Positions 53,522-63,333 of a stretch of 64,000 nucleotides of DNA are shown here, piece by piece. Position 1 is the first letter of the stretch. Every line of letters starts with the position of its first letter. A model generated the notes under the pieces. The model had not been told where the DNA came from, ran no database searches, and was given only the letters and a program-made list of their open reading frames with translations. The position numbers and the translations under genes were made by a program. Source of the DNA: Sphingomonadales bacterium UBA6157 (GTDB lineage Bacteria; Pseudomonadota; Alphaproteobacteria; Sphingomonadales; Sphingomonadaceae); assembly GCA_002423025.1 (NCBI GenBank), contig DIUN01000043.1, positions 314 to 64,313 on the forward strand, given 5' to 3'.

Positions 53522-54778
53522 GTGACAGCCATTGCCGATACCGCGCCTGCTTCTGCACCGGGAGCCAGCAATGGCAGGGCGCTGGCGTTCGTTTTCATCA
53601 CCGTGCTTATAGATGCGATCGGCTTTGGAATCGTCATCCCGGTCTTCCCCGGCCTGATCGTCAGCCTCACCGGCACCACCCTCGGCGGTGCTGCGGAAAT
53701 CAGCGGCTGGATGATGTTCCTCTACGCCGTCACCCAGTTCATCTGCGGCCCGATCATTGGCGGCCTCTCGGATCGCTTTGGCCGCCGCCCGGTGCTGCTC
53801 GCCAGCCTCGCCGCCTTCGGGCTGGATTATCTGGTCATGGCCTTTGCGCCGAATCTGGCCTGGCTGGTGGCGGCGCGCTTTGTGGCGGGGATGACGGGCG
53901 CCACCTTCTCCACCGCCTATGCCTATATTGCCGATATCTCGCCGCCCGAGCGTCGTGGCCCGAACTTTGGCCTCATCGGCATGGCCTTCGGCTTTGGTTT
54001 CATCATCGGGCCGGCCCTCGGCGGCATCGTTGCACAATTCGGCGAGCGGGTGCCGTTCCTGGTTGCCGGCTGCCTGGCGCTGGCCAATTTCGCTTACGGC
54101 TGGTTCATCCTGCCGGAGAGCCTGGCCCCGGCACTGCGCCGCCGCTTCGAGTGGCGCCGCGCCAACCCCATCGGCTCGGTGCTGCGCTTCCGCAACGCCC
54201 ATCCGCGCGTGCTGATGCTGGCCATTACCATGTTCGTCTGGACCATCGGCTACCAGGCGCTGTTCGCCACCTGGAACTTCTTCACCATCGAGCGCTTCGG
54301 CTGGGGGCCGGAGCAGGTCGGCTGGAGCCTTGCGGCCGTCGGCGTCATCGGCGCGGTGGTGCAAGGCGGGCTCAGCCGCCGCCTCATCCCGCGCTATGGC
54401 AACCGCCGCATCGTTATCGCCGGCATCATCTCGGCGATCGGCGCCTACTTCATCTATGCCTTCGCCACCACCGGCTGGGTGCTCTACGCCGGCATCGCCG
54501 TGGGCTTCCTCAATGGCATGGTCTTTCCCTCCATGCAGGCACTGATGTCCAGTGAAGTGGCGCCCAATGAGCAGGGGGAACTGCAGGGCGGCATCTCCAG
54601 CCTGCAGGCTCTTGCCTCCATCTTCGGGCCACCGTTGATGACAGGCAGCTTTGCTGCTTTTTCCGCCCCGGACGCGCCGGTCTATCTGCCCGGCGCGCCC
54701 TATCTCCTGGCGGCGCTGTTCAGCATCGCTGCGCTCACGCTGTTCCTCCGCACCACCGGCGAGCGCAGCCCCAGCTAG
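53522..54778 (+). CDS. MFS exporter, TetA-like (TCR/Tet family)
   Basis: 418 residues with 12 hydrophobic helices. The TM1 block VFITVLIDAIGFGIVIPVFP and the loop GGLSDRFGRRPVLLASL are typical of TetA/TCR drug:H+ antiporters, as is the ISPPERRGPNFGLIGMAFGFGFIIGP block. GTG 53522 is chosen since the upstream frame to 53441 encodes no helix. Drug specificity is unknown. Confidence 0.82.
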   Translation: MTAIADTAPASAPGASNGRALAFVFITVLIDAIGFGIVIPVFPGLIVSLTGTTLGGAAEISGWMMFLYAVTQFICGPIIGGLSDRFGRRPVLLASLAAFGLDYLVMAFAPNLAWLVAARFVAGMTGATFSTAYAYIADISPPERRGPNFGLIGMAFGFGFIIGPALGGIVAQFGERVPFLVAGCLALANFAYGWFILPESLAPALRRRFEWRRANPIGSVLRFRNAHPRVLMLAITMFVWTIGYQALFATWNFFTIERFGWGPEQVGWSLAAVGVIGAVVQGGLSRRLIPRYGNRRIVIAGIISAIGAYFIYAFATTGWVLYAGIAVGFLNGMVFPSMQALMSSEVAPNEQGELQGGISSLQALASIFGPPLMTGSFAAFSAPDAPVYLPGAPYLLAALFSIAALTLFLRTTGERSPS

Positions 54779-54781
54779 GCC

Positions 54782-57586
54782 TCAACGCACCTCCACCGGC
54801 AGCCCGAGCTTCTTGAGCTGCGGCTCTACCAGCTTGCGATCTCCCACCACGGTCCACAGCAGGTTCGCCGAGCTGAGCCGCTTGGCGGCAGCATTGAGGT
54901 CCGCCACGGTCAGCGCTTCCATGCGTGCGCCCAGCTTGGCGAAATAATCGTCCGGCCGGCCCAGCGTGGCGTTGCGTGCCATGGTGCCGAGCAGGGTGCC
55001 GCCGCTCTCGAAATCGCCGGGCAGCGAGCGGATGGTGCTGTTGACCGCTTCGTCCCGCTCCGCCTGGGTGATCGGCCGCTTGCCGCTGGCCAGCGCATCG
55101 AGATCGCTGATGATCTCGGCGATGGAGTCGCCGGTCTTGTCAGTCTGCACCGGCGCGATGGTCAGCGCCACCAGCTCCTCGCTGGCGCTGCTCAGGCCGG
55201 AGCCGGCGTAATAGGCCCAGCCCTTGGTCTCGCGCAGGTTGGTGATCAGCCGCGACGTCGGCAGGCCACCCAGCACAGTCTGCGCGGCGCCCAGCGCGAT
55301 GTCGTCATCCTTGCCCTTCACCGGCAGCACGATCCCGCTGCGGATATAACTCTGCGGACTGCCCGGCTTGTCGATGAGGATAATCCGAGCGCTCGTGGCC
55401 ATCGGAATCGGCGGGAAGGTGATGCTGCCCTTTGTCAGCCCGGCATCGGGCTTCCAGGTGCCAAAGCTCGCCTCCAGCTGCGGCAGCAGTTCTGCCAAGG
55501 TGATATCGCCAACGACATGGATTATGCCATTGTCCGGCCGCACCCAGCGCTTGTGCCAGGCTTGAAGGGCGCCGCGTGTCACGGCTTTCACGCCTTCGGG
55601 AGTGCCGCTGCCGGTGCTCGGCACGCCATAAGGGTGCGCCGTGCCATAGAGCAGCGGGGAGACCAGCCGCTGGAGGGTGCTCGCCGGGTCTGAAAGCTCC
55701 TGGTCGATGCCGGCCAGCGTCTGGCCGCGCACGCGTTCCACCTCGGCGGCGGGAAAATCGGGCCGCTGCACAACATCTGCGAACAGCGCCAGCGAGGCGC
55801 CCAGGTTGGGCTTCAGCGCGTTGAGGCTGAGCTGCGTGCGGTCCGTACTGGCGCCGGCACTGATGCTGGCGCCCAGCCGCTCACGCGCCTCGGCGATCTG
55901 CGGCCCGGTCATCCCGGCGGCGCCCTCATCGAGCAGCGACAGCGCCATGCCCTGCACACCGAGCATGGCCCGATCATCGGCGCCATGGCCGGCGGCGAGG
56001 TTGAGCATGATGCGCACCACAGGAACTGCGTCCCGCTGCGCCAATTCCACTTTCAGGCCATTGGAGAGCGTCGCACGCTCGATTTTCGGTGCGGCAAAGT
56101 CGGGCAGGCCTGCCACCTTGGGCGCGTCCATGCGCTTGATACGGGTGATGGGGGTCGCATCCTCCGGCTTGGCAGAGGCGGGCAGCGGCGCTTCCTCGGC
56201 AGCCGGGCGCTCGCCGGGCATGACAGTGAGGCGGAAATCACCGCGTGACAGCCATTTTCGCGCCGCCGCCAGCACCGTCTCGGGCGTGGCGGCAGCATAG
56301 CGGGCCAGTTCGGTTTTGAAGAAGTTCGGGTCACCGGCATAAAGCGCGCTTTCGGCCAGCGTCACGGCCTTGCCGCTGTCGCCGCCCACTTGCTCCAGCC
56401 CGCGAATGGTTCCGGCCACGGCGCGCGTCGCCACCCGGCTCACTTCGTCGGCGGTAGGCCCGGTCTTGAGGAATTCGGTGATCAGCACGTCCATCCGTGC
56501 TTCCAGCAGCTTGGGGTCCACGCCGGGCGCCGCCGTGGCGGAAATGCTGGCGAAGCTCACCTTTTCAAAAGCCTGTGTCCCGCCCGAAACGGACACGGCC
56601 AGCTTCTTGTCGCGGACCAGATCATTGTAGAGCCGCGATGAGGAGCCGCCTGCCAACACTGTGGTGGCGATGTTAGTGAGGATGGAATCGGCTTCGAGCT
56701 GCCCCGGCACCACCCAGTTGAAGCCGATATCGGCGGTGGGGATCTTGTCATACATCGTCAGGCGGCGCGTCGTCGTCCACACGGGCACCGGCGCCGGGAA
56801 GCGCTTGATCTCGGGGCCGCGCGGAATCGCGCCGAAATAACGCTCCACCATCGGCCTGGCTGTGGCGACATCGATATCACCGGCCAGCACCAGCACGGCG
56901 TTGTTCGGGCCATAGTTGTTGCGGAACCAGCTGCGCACATCGCTCATGCTGGCGGCGGCGAGGTCCGCCATGCTGCCGATGGTTGAGTGGCGATAGGGGT
57001 GGCCGGGCGGGAACAGCGCCTCAAGCGTGGCATATTGCGTCAGCCCCATGGGGTTGTTGTCCCCCATGCGCTTCTCATTCTGCACCACGGCGCGCTGGGC
57101 GTCGATTTTCTCCTGCGTCACCGCGCCGAGCAGATGGCCCATGCGGTCACTCTCCAGGAACAGCGCAAGCTCCAGCGCCGGGGTCGGCACGGTCTCATAA
57201 TAGTTGGTGCGGTCAAGCCAGGTCGAACCGTTCAGGTCGGTGGCGCCGATGCTGTTCATCTTGTTGAAGAAGTTCTCGTCATTGTTCTCGCTGCCATAGA
57301 ACAGCAGGTGCTCGTAGAGGTGCGCAAAGCCGCTCTTGCCCTCCGGCTCATCCTTGGAGCCGATGTGAAACCATACGCTCACTGCCACGATCGGCGCCTT
57401 GCGATCGGTGTGCACCACCACGCGCAGGCCGTTTGGCAGGGTGAAGCTCTCGTTGGGAATATCGACTGCCTGCACCAGCGCGCTGAGCGGCGCGGCGGCA
57501 GCCACTGCGGCCTTTGGCGCCTGGGCGGCAACCGGCCCGGCCAGTATTGCACCCAGCGCCAGCCAAACCAGCATAAACAAACGCAT
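54782..57586 (-). CDS. M16 family zinc metallopeptidase (tandem inverzincin)
   Basis: 934 residues with two M16 halves. Signal peptide MRLFMLVWLALGAILAGPVAAQ. The active half has the inverted zinc motif HxxEH in HLYEHLLFYGSE, with the third ligand Glu about 75 residues later (AVVQNEKRMGDN). The second half (KVAGLPDFAAPKIERATLSN...) lacks the motif, as expected for the inactive repeat. Probably a periplasmic peptidase. ATG 57586 is preceded by CGGAG; the upstream extension to 57655 runs into the divergent gene. Confidence 0.9.
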   Translation of the reverse strand: MRLFMLVWLALGAILAGPVAAQAPKAAVAAAAPLSALVQAVDIPNESFTLPNGLRVVVHTDRKAPIVAVSVWFHIGSKDEPEGKSGFAHLYEHLLFYGSENNDENFFNKMNSIGATDLNGSTWLDRTNYYETVPTPALELALFLESDRMGHLLGAVTQEKIDAQRAVVQNEKRMGDNNPMGLTQYATLEALFPPGHPYRHSTIGSMADLAAASMSDVRSWFRNNYGPNNAVLVLAGDIDVATARPMVERYFGAIPRGPEIKRFPAPVPVWTTTRRLTMYDKIPTADIGFNWVVPGQLEADSILTNIATTVLAGGSSSRLYNDLVRDKKLAVSVSGGTQAFEKVSFASISATAAPGVDPKLLEARMDVLITEFLKTGPTADEVSRVATRAVAGTIRGLEQVGGDSGKAVTLAESALYAGDPNFFKTELARYAAATPETVLAAARKWLSRGDFRLTVMPGERPAAEEAPLPASAKPEDATPITRIKRMDAPKVAGLPDFAAPKIERATLSNGLKVELAQRDAVPVVRIMLNLAAGHGADDRAMLGVQGMALSLLDEGAAGMTGPQIAEARERLGASISAGASTDRTQLSLNALKPNLGASLALFADVVQRPDFPAAEVERVRGQTLAGIDQELSDPASTLQRLVSPLLYGTAHPYGVPSTGSGTPEGVKAVTRGALQAWHKRWVRPDNGIIHVVGDITLAELLPQLEASFGTWKPDAGLTKGSITFPPIPMATSARIILIDKPGSPQSYIRSGIVLPVKGKDDDIALGAAQTVLGGLPTSRLITNLRETKGWAYYAGSGLSSASEELVALTIAPVQTDKTGDSIAEIISDLDALASGKRPITQAERDEAVNSTIRSLPGDFESGGTLLGTMARNATLGRPDDYFAKLGARMEALTVADLNAAAKRLSSANLLWTVVGDRKLVEPQLKKLGLPVEVR

Positions 57587-57644
57587 ACAGCACACTCCGA
57601 AAGGCAATTTGCCAAGGTTTAGCCTGCTTGCTAGCACTGTGCCA

Positions 57645-59300
57645 ATGCACATCATGCCTCACCCCGCCGCCCTTGCCGCAACTCTCCTGCTGGCTACCGC
57701 CACAGCTGCTTCTGCCGCGCCCGATCCTGTCGCCGTGGCGCTGGAGAGCCATGTGCGCTTCCTGGCCGATGATGCGCTTGAGGGCCGGGGCATCGGCACC
57801 CGCGGCCACGAGATCACGGCACGCTACATCGCCACGCATTTTGCCGGCCTGGGCCTGCAGCCAGCCGGGGATGGCACCGGCACCGATGCGTGGTTCCAGC
57901 GCATCAATTTTGCCGAGCGCCGCTTCACCAGTGCCAAGGAGACCATCAGCTACACCCGGGGCGCTGACACAAAGGAGTGGACCAACGGCGCTGAGGTGAC
58001 GCTCTCCCCCGGCAATGCCGAGGGCACTGACACCATCACGGCTCCCATCGTCTTCGCGGGCTTCGGGATTTACGACGAGCGCCTCGGCATCAATGATTTC
58101 GCCGGGCTGGACCTCAAGGGCAAGATTGTCGTCACCCTGATCGGTGCCCATCCGGGATTGGATAGCGAGGTCGGCGCGCATCTCGGCCGTACCAGCAAGG
58201 CGACTGCCGCCTTGAAGGCCGGTGCCATCGGCCTCATCCAGGTTCGCACCTTTGCCGAGGCGACGCGGCTGCCCTTCGCCAAGTCTGCCTCACGCGCCCG
58301 GATGCCGGTGCGCGGCCTGCTCACCCCGGATGGCCAGCCGATGGGCGATGGCGCCGGCCTGCAGGTGCGCGGCGTACTCGATGATGGCCCGGCCGTGGCG
58401 CTGTTCCAGGGCGCGCCGATGAGCTTTGGCCAGGTGCTAGATGCCGCGGTGAAAGGCCCGGTGAAGGGCTTTGACCTCGCTGGCACACTGACCATCCGCC
58501 GCGCCCAGTCCATCACCCGCATTTCCAGCCCCAATGTTCTGGCGATGCTGCCGGGCAGTGATCGCAAGCTGGCCGGCGATTATGTGCTGATCTCGGGCCA
58601 CAGCGATCATCTCGGGCGCAAGCTGGATGCCGCGCCGGGTGCAGACGATATCTTCAACGGTGCCATGGACAACGCCTCGGGCACGGCCACCCTGCTGGAA
58701 GTCGCGCGCGCCATCACCAAGGGCAAGCGTCCGCGCCGCTCCATCCTGTTCCTCGCCACCACGGCCGAGGAGAGCGGGCTGCTGGGCGCCGATTATTTCT
58801 CGCGCCGCCCGACAATGGACCTGCGCCGCGTCGTCGCCGCCGTGAATATCGACATGCCGATCCTCAGCTGCAATTTCGGAGATGTCATCGCCTTTGGCGC
58901 CCAGCATTCGACGATGATCACCTCGGTTGCCGCGGCCGCCCGCGCCGAGAAGCTCAGCGTCTCGCCCGATCCGCAGCCCGAGGAAGCTATCTTCACCCGC
59001 TCGGATCATTATCCGCTGGTTCGCGCCGGCATCCCCGCCGTGTTCCTCAAGACGGGCGGCAGTGATGCCAAGGGCGGCAACAGTTGCATCGCCGTGGAGC
59101 GCGATTTCCGGCTCAACCGCTATCATGAAGTAAATGACGATATGTCCCAGGCGTTCGATTGGGATGCTGCCGCCAAGTTCACGCGCGTCAACACCGGCAT
59201 CGTCCGCCGTATCGCAGACGCCCGCGGCGTGCCGCTCTGGTATGCTGGGGATTATTTCGGCGAGACGTTCGCGCCGGCAGCGCCCAAGGCCAAGCGCTGA
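57645..59300 (+). CDS. M28 family aminopeptidase with PA domain
   Basis: 551 residues. Signal peptide AALAATLLLATATAASA. A protease-associated (PA) insert is around residues 130-230. Zinc ligands of M28: GHSDHLGRK, DNASGTATLLEVA (Asp), EESGLLGAD (Glu-Glu), NIDMPI (Asp) and a C-terminal His in EVNDD region (NRYHEVND). It removes N-terminal residues from peptides. ATG 57645 or ATG 57654 could start it. It is divergent from the M16 gene, with only 58 bases between. Confidence 0.88.
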   Translation: MHIMPHPAALAATLLLATATAASAAPDPVAVALESHVRFLADDALEGRGIGTRGHEITARYIATHFAGLGLQPAGDGTGTDAWFQRINFAERRFTSAKETISYTRGADTKEWTNGAEVTLSPGNAEGTDTITAPIVFAGFGIYDERLGINDFAGLDLKGKIVVTLIGAHPGLDSEVGAHLGRTSKATAALKAGAIGLIQVRTFAEATRLPFAKSASRARMPVRGLLTPDGQPMGDGAGLQVRGVLDDGPAVALFQGAPMSFGQVLDAAVKGPVKGFDLAGTLTIRRAQSITRISSPNVLAMLPGSDRKLAGDYVLISGHSDHLGRKLDAAPGADDIFNGAMDNASGTATLLEVARAITKGKRPRRSILFLATTAEESGLLGADYFSRRPTMDLRRVVAAVNIDMPILSCNFGDVIAFGAQHSTMITSVAAAARAEKLSVSPDPQPEEAIFTRSDHYPLVRAGIPAVFLKTGGSDAKGGNSCIAVERDFRLNRYHEVNDDMSQAFDWDAAAKFTRVNTGIVRRIADARGVPLWYAGDYFGETFAPAAPKAKR

Positions 59301-59458
59301 TCTGACTGCCGCGCGACAGGTTCTGCCATCTTGGCGAACACCGCGACGGGGCTGATTTCGGCGGTAATGGAGAGGCGCATCCGGGCAGTTCCGAGGATCG
59401 CCTGAAAAGCGCCTGACCGGTTCCGAGGCAGTTCCGGGTTGGGTCCGGTCCGGTACCG

Positions 59459-59489
59459 AAAAAGGGGCGCAGACTTCCGTCTGCGCCCC
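59459..59489 (-). terminator. Rho-independent terminator of the cspA-infA operon (may act both ways)
   Basis: GGGGCGCAGAC (59464-59474) pairs perfectly with GTCTGCGCCCC (59479-59489), loop TTCC. Read leftward it is followed by five T (A residues 59459-59463) and lies six bases after the infA stop. Confidence 0.92.
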
Positions 59490-59494
59490 CCTTT

Positions 59495-59755
59495 CTACCT
59501 GCGGAAGAACCGTCTCTGGTTCATCGGCATCGGCGCCGTCTTCTCTCGGAAGACTATTCGCCCCTTGTCGAGGTCATAGGGCGTCATTTCGACATGAACC
59601 CTGTCACCGACGATCGACCGGATACGATTTTTGCGCATCTTTCCAGCCGTATAGGCGATGATCTCGTGCTCATTCTCCAGCCGCACCCTGAAGCGGCCGT
59701 CGGGCAGGATCTCAGCGATCACACCCTCGATCTTGATAACCTCTTCCTTCGGCAT
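59495..59755 (-). CDS. infA: translation initiation factor IF-1 (InfA)
   Basis: 86 residues, S1-type OB fold that occupies the ribosomal A site during initiation. The sequence is a textbook alphaproteobacterial IF-1: MPKEEVIKIEGVIAEILPDG, RVRLENEHEIIAYTAGKMRK, GDRVHVEMTPYDLDKGRI, with the C-terminal arginine-rich QRRFFRR. It follows the cold-shock gene by seven bases and ends at a strong terminator. Confidence 0.97.
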   Translation of the reverse strand: MPKEEVIKIEGVIAEILPDGRFRVRLENEHEIIAYTAGKMRKNRIRSIVGDRVHVEMTPYDLDKGRIVFREKTAPMPMNQRRFFRR

Positions 59756-59762
59756 AAGTGCC

Positions 59763-59969
59763 TCAGGCCATTGAAAGATTGACCGCGGAGGCGCGCCCCT
59801 GACGGTCATTTTCGAGGTCGAAGTTAACCTTGGCACCCTCATCGAGGCTGGAAAGGCCGGCGCGTTCCACGGCAGAGATGTGGACGAAAACGTCCTTGGA
59901 AGCACCATCGGGAGCAATGAAGCCGTAACCCTTGGTGGCATTGAAAAATTTGACTGTGCCAGTGGCCAT
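59763..59969 (-). CDS. cspA: cold-shock protein (CspA family)
   Basis: 68 residues, one cold-shock domain that binds single-stranded RNA. RNP1-type KGYGFIAPDG and RNP2-type DVFVHISAVE are intact. The start is set by AAGGAA eight bases before the ATG. It is the first gene of a two-gene operon with infA. The 226-base gap upstream is shared with the divergent frmA gene and holds no further gene. Confidence 0.96.
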   Translation of the reverse strand: MATGTVKFFNATKGYGFIAPDGASKDVFVHISAVERAGLSSLDEGAKVNFDLENDRQGRASAVNLSMA

Positions 59970-60195
59970 GTCAGTTCCTTGAAAGCATATAGTTTTTTCG
60001 GCAGAAACGTTCCACCAAAATGCAATCGGGGACCGTTCGCCGAAGAGGGGGCCGAAGCACCGCGGATCGCTTGCAGGCACCTTCGCGCCAAGGGCCAATG
60101 CGCCGTTGTGACGCAAAAAGCAAGCTTGGCGCAAAGAACCTTCCGTCCTGAAGCAATTTGACGCTAGGAATGGCAGGAATTCAGAGAGGATAGCC

Positions 60196-61308
60196 ATGAA
60201 GACCCGCGCTGCCGTCGCTTTTGCCCCAAACACGCCCCTTGAAATCGTTGAAGTCGATCTTGAAGGCCCGCGCGCCGGAGAAGTGCTCGTTGAAATCATG
60301 GCGACCGGCATCTGCCATACCGATGCATACACGCTTGAGGGCAAGGATTCAGAAGGATTGTTCCCCTCGATTCTTGGCCATGAGGGCGCTGGAATTGTTC
60401 GGGAAATTGGGCCTGGCGTGACATCGGTAGCGGTTGGTGATCACGTCATCCCTTTGTACACGCCCGAGTGTCGCCAGTGCAAAAGTTGCCTTTCGCAAAA
60501 AACCAACCTCTGCACCCACATCCGCGCCACCCAGGGCAAGGGCCTGATGCCCGATGGCACCAGCCGCTTCAGCTACAAGGGCCAGATGCTGCACCATTAT
60601 ATGGGCTGCTCGACATTCTCCAACTTCACGGTGATGCCGGAAATCGCCGTCGCCAAGGTTCGTACCGATGCGCCGTTTGATAAGATTTGTTATATTGGCT
60701 GCGGCGTAACAACCGGAATTGGCGCGGCAATCTGGACGGCCAAGATCCAGCCAGGCGCTACGGTCGCGGTGTTCGGCCTAGGCGGTATTGGTCTCAACGT
60801 CATCCAGGGTGCGCGCCTGGCCGGTGCAGACCAAATCATCGGGGTCGATATCAACCCCGGCAAGCGTGAGATGGCAGAGCGCTTCGGAATGACGCATTTT
60901 GCAAATCCGGATGTCGTCGGCCGCGACAAGGTCGTGCAGACGATCATCGACATGAGTGGCGGCGGCGTCGACTACAGCTTTGATTGCACCGGCAACGTTC
61001 ATGTGATGCGTCAGGCGCTCGAATGCTGCCATCGTGGCTGGGGTGAAAGCATCATCATCGGCGTTGCTGAGGCGGGGCAGGAAATTGCTACCAGGCCTTT
61101 TCAGTTGGTGACCGGAAGGGTTTGGAAAGGTTCGGCTTTCGGCGGAGCACGCGGCCGGACGGATGTGCCCAAGATTGTCGATTGGTACATGAACCAGAAG
61201 ATCGAGATCGATCCGCTCATCACCCATGTGCTGCCGCTTGAAGACATCAACAAGGCCTTCGACCTGATGCACAGCGGCGAGAGCATCCGTTCCGTGGTGG
61301 TCTTCTAG
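60196..61308 (+). CDS. frmA: S-(hydroxymethyl)glutathione dehydrogenase (FrmA, class III ADH)
   Basis: 370 residues. Oxidises the formaldehyde-glutathione adduct to S-formylglutathione with NAD+. Catalytic zinc ligand motif GICHTDAYT; structural zinc cysteines in PECRQCKSCLSQKTNLC; GHEGAGIV; Rossmann motif VFGLGGIGLNVIQ. Length and sequence match the class III ADH family. ATG 60196 follows GAGAGGA. It forms an operon with the hydrolase gene one base later. Confidence 0.96.
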   Translation: MKTRAAVAFAPNTPLEIVEVDLEGPRAGEVLVEIMATGICHTDAYTLEGKDSEGLFPSILGHEGAGIVREIGPGVTSVAVGDHVIPLYTPECRQCKSCLSQKTNLCTHIRATQGKGLMPDGTSRFSYKGQMLHHYMGCSTFSNFTVMPEIAVAKVRTDAPFDKICYIGCGVTTGIGAAIWTAKIQPGATVAVFGLGGIGLNVIQGARLAGADQIIGVDINPGKREMAERFGMTHFANPDVVGRDKVVQTIIDMSGGGVDYSFDCTGNVHVMRQALECCHRGWGESIIIGVAEAGQEIATRPFQLVTGRVWKGSAFGGARGRTDVPKIVDWYMNQKIEIDPLITHVLPLEDINKAFDLMHSGESIRSVVVF

Positions 61309-61309
61309 A

Positions 61310-62137
61310 GTGATCGAAACCTTGTCCTCGGCCATCTGTCATGGTGGCCGCCAATCCTTCTACGCGCACCAGTCCGACAGCACTGGTACCCGCATGCGGT
61401 TCGGCGTTTATGCGCCGCCGCATCCGGGGCCGCGACCGGTGCTCTGGTGCCTCGCGGGGCTGACCTGCAACGAGGAAACCTTCGCTATCAAGGCTGGCGC
61501 TCAGCGGTTTGCCGCCGATTTTGGTCTCATCCTTGTCACGCCGGACACATCACCCCGTGGTGAGGAGGTCGCCGATGACGTCAGCTGGGACATGGGACAG
61601 GCCGCCAGCTTCTACCTGGATGCGACAGAGGCGCCTTGGGCGCCGCACTTCCAGATGGCGACCTGGCTCCTTCACGAGCTGCCTGCGGTGGTAGCAAGTG
61701 TCGCCCCGGCCGATCTGACGCGCCAGTCGATCACCGGCCATTCCATGGGGGGACATGGCGCGCTGACGCTGGCGCTGAAGACCCCCGGCCGCTTCCGCAG
61801 CGTTTCTGCCTTCGCTCCGATTGTGGCGCCTATGCAGGTGCCTTGGGGCCAAAAGGCGCTGCCTGCCTATCTTGGGCAAAATCCCGCTGCTTGGGCAGCC
61901 CATGATGCCGTGGAACTCATCCGATCTGGAGCAAGAGTCGAAGAGCTGCTTGTTGATCAAGGGCTTGCAGATAACTTTCTGTCCGCGCAGCTGCAACCCG
62001 AGTTGCTGGAGGTGGCCTGCCAGCGCGCCGATATTCCGCTCACGCTTCGTCAGCATCCTGGCTACGACCATAGCTATTGGTTCATCCAGAGTTTCGTTGA
62101 GGATCATCTTCGCTGGCATGCGGACCGTCTGGCTTGA
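61310..62137 (+). CDS. fghA: S-formylglutathione hydrolase
   Basis: 275 residues, esterase D-type alpha/beta hydrolase. Releases formate and glutathione. Nucleophile Ser in GHSMGGHGALTLA; oxyanion segment LAGLTCNEETFAIKAGAQR; catalytic His in HPGYDHSYWFIQSF. It begins at GTG 61310, one base after the frmA stop, completing the glutathione-dependent formaldehyde pathway. Confidence 0.95.
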   Translation: MIETLSSAICHGGRQSFYAHQSDSTGTRMRFGVYAPPHPGPRPVLWCLAGLTCNEETFAIKAGAQRFAADFGLILVTPDTSPRGEEVADDVSWDMGQAASFYLDATEAPWAPHFQMATWLLHELPAVVASVAPADLTRQSITGHSMGGHGALTLALKTPGRFRSVSAFAPIVAPMQVPWGQKALPAYLGQNPAAWAAHDAVELIRSGARVEELLVDQGLADNFLSAQLQPELLEVACQRADIPLTLRQHPGYDHSYWFIQSFVEDHLRWHADRLA

Positions 62138-63327
62138 CGGCCGCCCTGCCACTTGCCGGGCTCCGAGTCATTGATCTTGGTTCAGTGGTTTTCGGCCCCT
62201 ATTGCAGCCAGTGGCTGGCCGACCTTGGCGCTGATGTCATCAAGGTGGAAGCGCCTGAGGGCGATTCTACCCGCCTGACCGGGCCGGCGCTCGAGCGCGG
62301 AATGTCCGCATTGTTCCTCGGCTGCAATCGCGGCAAGCGCGGCATCGTGCTCGATCTGAAGCAGCCGGAGGCACGGGAAGCGCTGGATCGTCTTGTTTCC
62401 GGAGCCGATGTGCTTTTGCACTCGATAAGGCCCCAAAAGCTCGAATCGCTCGGCTTGGCGCCAGAGGCGGTGCTCGCCCGCCACCCACGGCTGATCTACG
62501 CCGGCTTGCACGGCTTTGGCGAAGCTGGCCCCTATAGTGGTCGTCCGGCTTATGATGATGTGATTCAGGGTATGTCTGGAATAGCCGATTTGATGGCCCG
62601 GCAGTCCGGAGAGCCGCGCTATTTGCCTACAATCGCTGCCGACAAGGTGTCCGGGCTGGTGGCGGCGCTATCGATCCTTGCAGCGGTCGTGAGGCGTCAA
62701 TCGACAGGCAAGGGCGGTTTTGTAGAAGTGCCGATGTTCGAGACGCTTGTTGCTTTCAATCTCGTCGAGCATTTTTTTGGGCATCAGTTCAACCCGCCGC
62801 TAGCCGATATCGGCTATCCGCGTGCCATGGCGCCTTGGCGCAAGCCGTTGCCGACAGCAGATGGCCACATTTGCATCATGCCTTATACCAATGCGCACTG
62901 GCAGGCGTTCTTCACTGTTTCGGGCGCGACGCAGCATCTCGATGATCCGCGCTTTGTCGATATCGGCACGCGCACTGTTCACATCGACGTTCTTTATGCC
63001 ATCGCAGGAGGGCTTGTCCTCGAACGCCCAACTGCGGAGTGGCTTGCACTTCTCGACACTGCGCAGGTGCCGTGTGGGCCGGTATTCAAGCTCGAAACGC
63101 TGGAGAGCGACCCCCATTTGGTCGCGACTGGCTTTTTTGCATCCGTGCCGACCGAAGCTGGCGAACTACGCTATCCGGGCGTGCCTGTGCTGTTCGATGG
63201 CGAGCGCCCGCCGGTGAGCGCGCCTCCACGGCTTGGCGAGCATACACGTACGGTGCTTGCGGAAGCTGGTTTCTCGGAGGCTGATATTGCAGCGCTCCTG
63301 GCCAGCCGGGCAGCGAGGCAAGGCTGA
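62134..63327 (+). CDS. class III CoA-transferase (CaiB/BaiF family)
   Basis: 397 residues. Transfers CoA between carboxylic acids. LRVIDLGSVVFGPYCSQWLADLGADVIKVE at the N terminus, GAGRKRG-like block as NRGKRGIVLDLKQPE, and the catalytic Asp in GRPAYDDVIQGMSGIADL. It starts at TTG 62134, overlapping the hydrolase stop (TTGA), so it is coupled to frmA-fghA. Its acid partner is unknown; formate is one option given the neighbours. Confidence 0.88.
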   Translation: MTAALPLAGLRVIDLGSVVFGPYCSQWLADLGADVIKVEAPEGDSTRLTGPALERGMSALFLGCNRGKRGIVLDLKQPEAREALDRLVSGADVLLHSIRPQKLESLGLAPEAVLARHPRLIYAGLHGFGEAGPYSGRPAYDDVIQGMSGIADLMARQSGEPRYLPTIAADKVSGLVAALSILAAVVRRQSTGKGGFVEVPMFETLVAFNLVEHFFGHQFNPPLADIGYPRAMAPWRKPLPTADGHICIMPYTNAHWQAFFTVSGATQHLDDPRFVDIGTRTVHIDVLYAIAGGLVLERPTAEWLALLDTAQVPCGPVFKLETLESDPHLVATGFFASVPTEAGELRYPGVPVLFDGERPPVSAPPRLGEHTRTVLAEAGFSEADIAALLASRAARQG

Positions 63328-63333
63328 AAACGC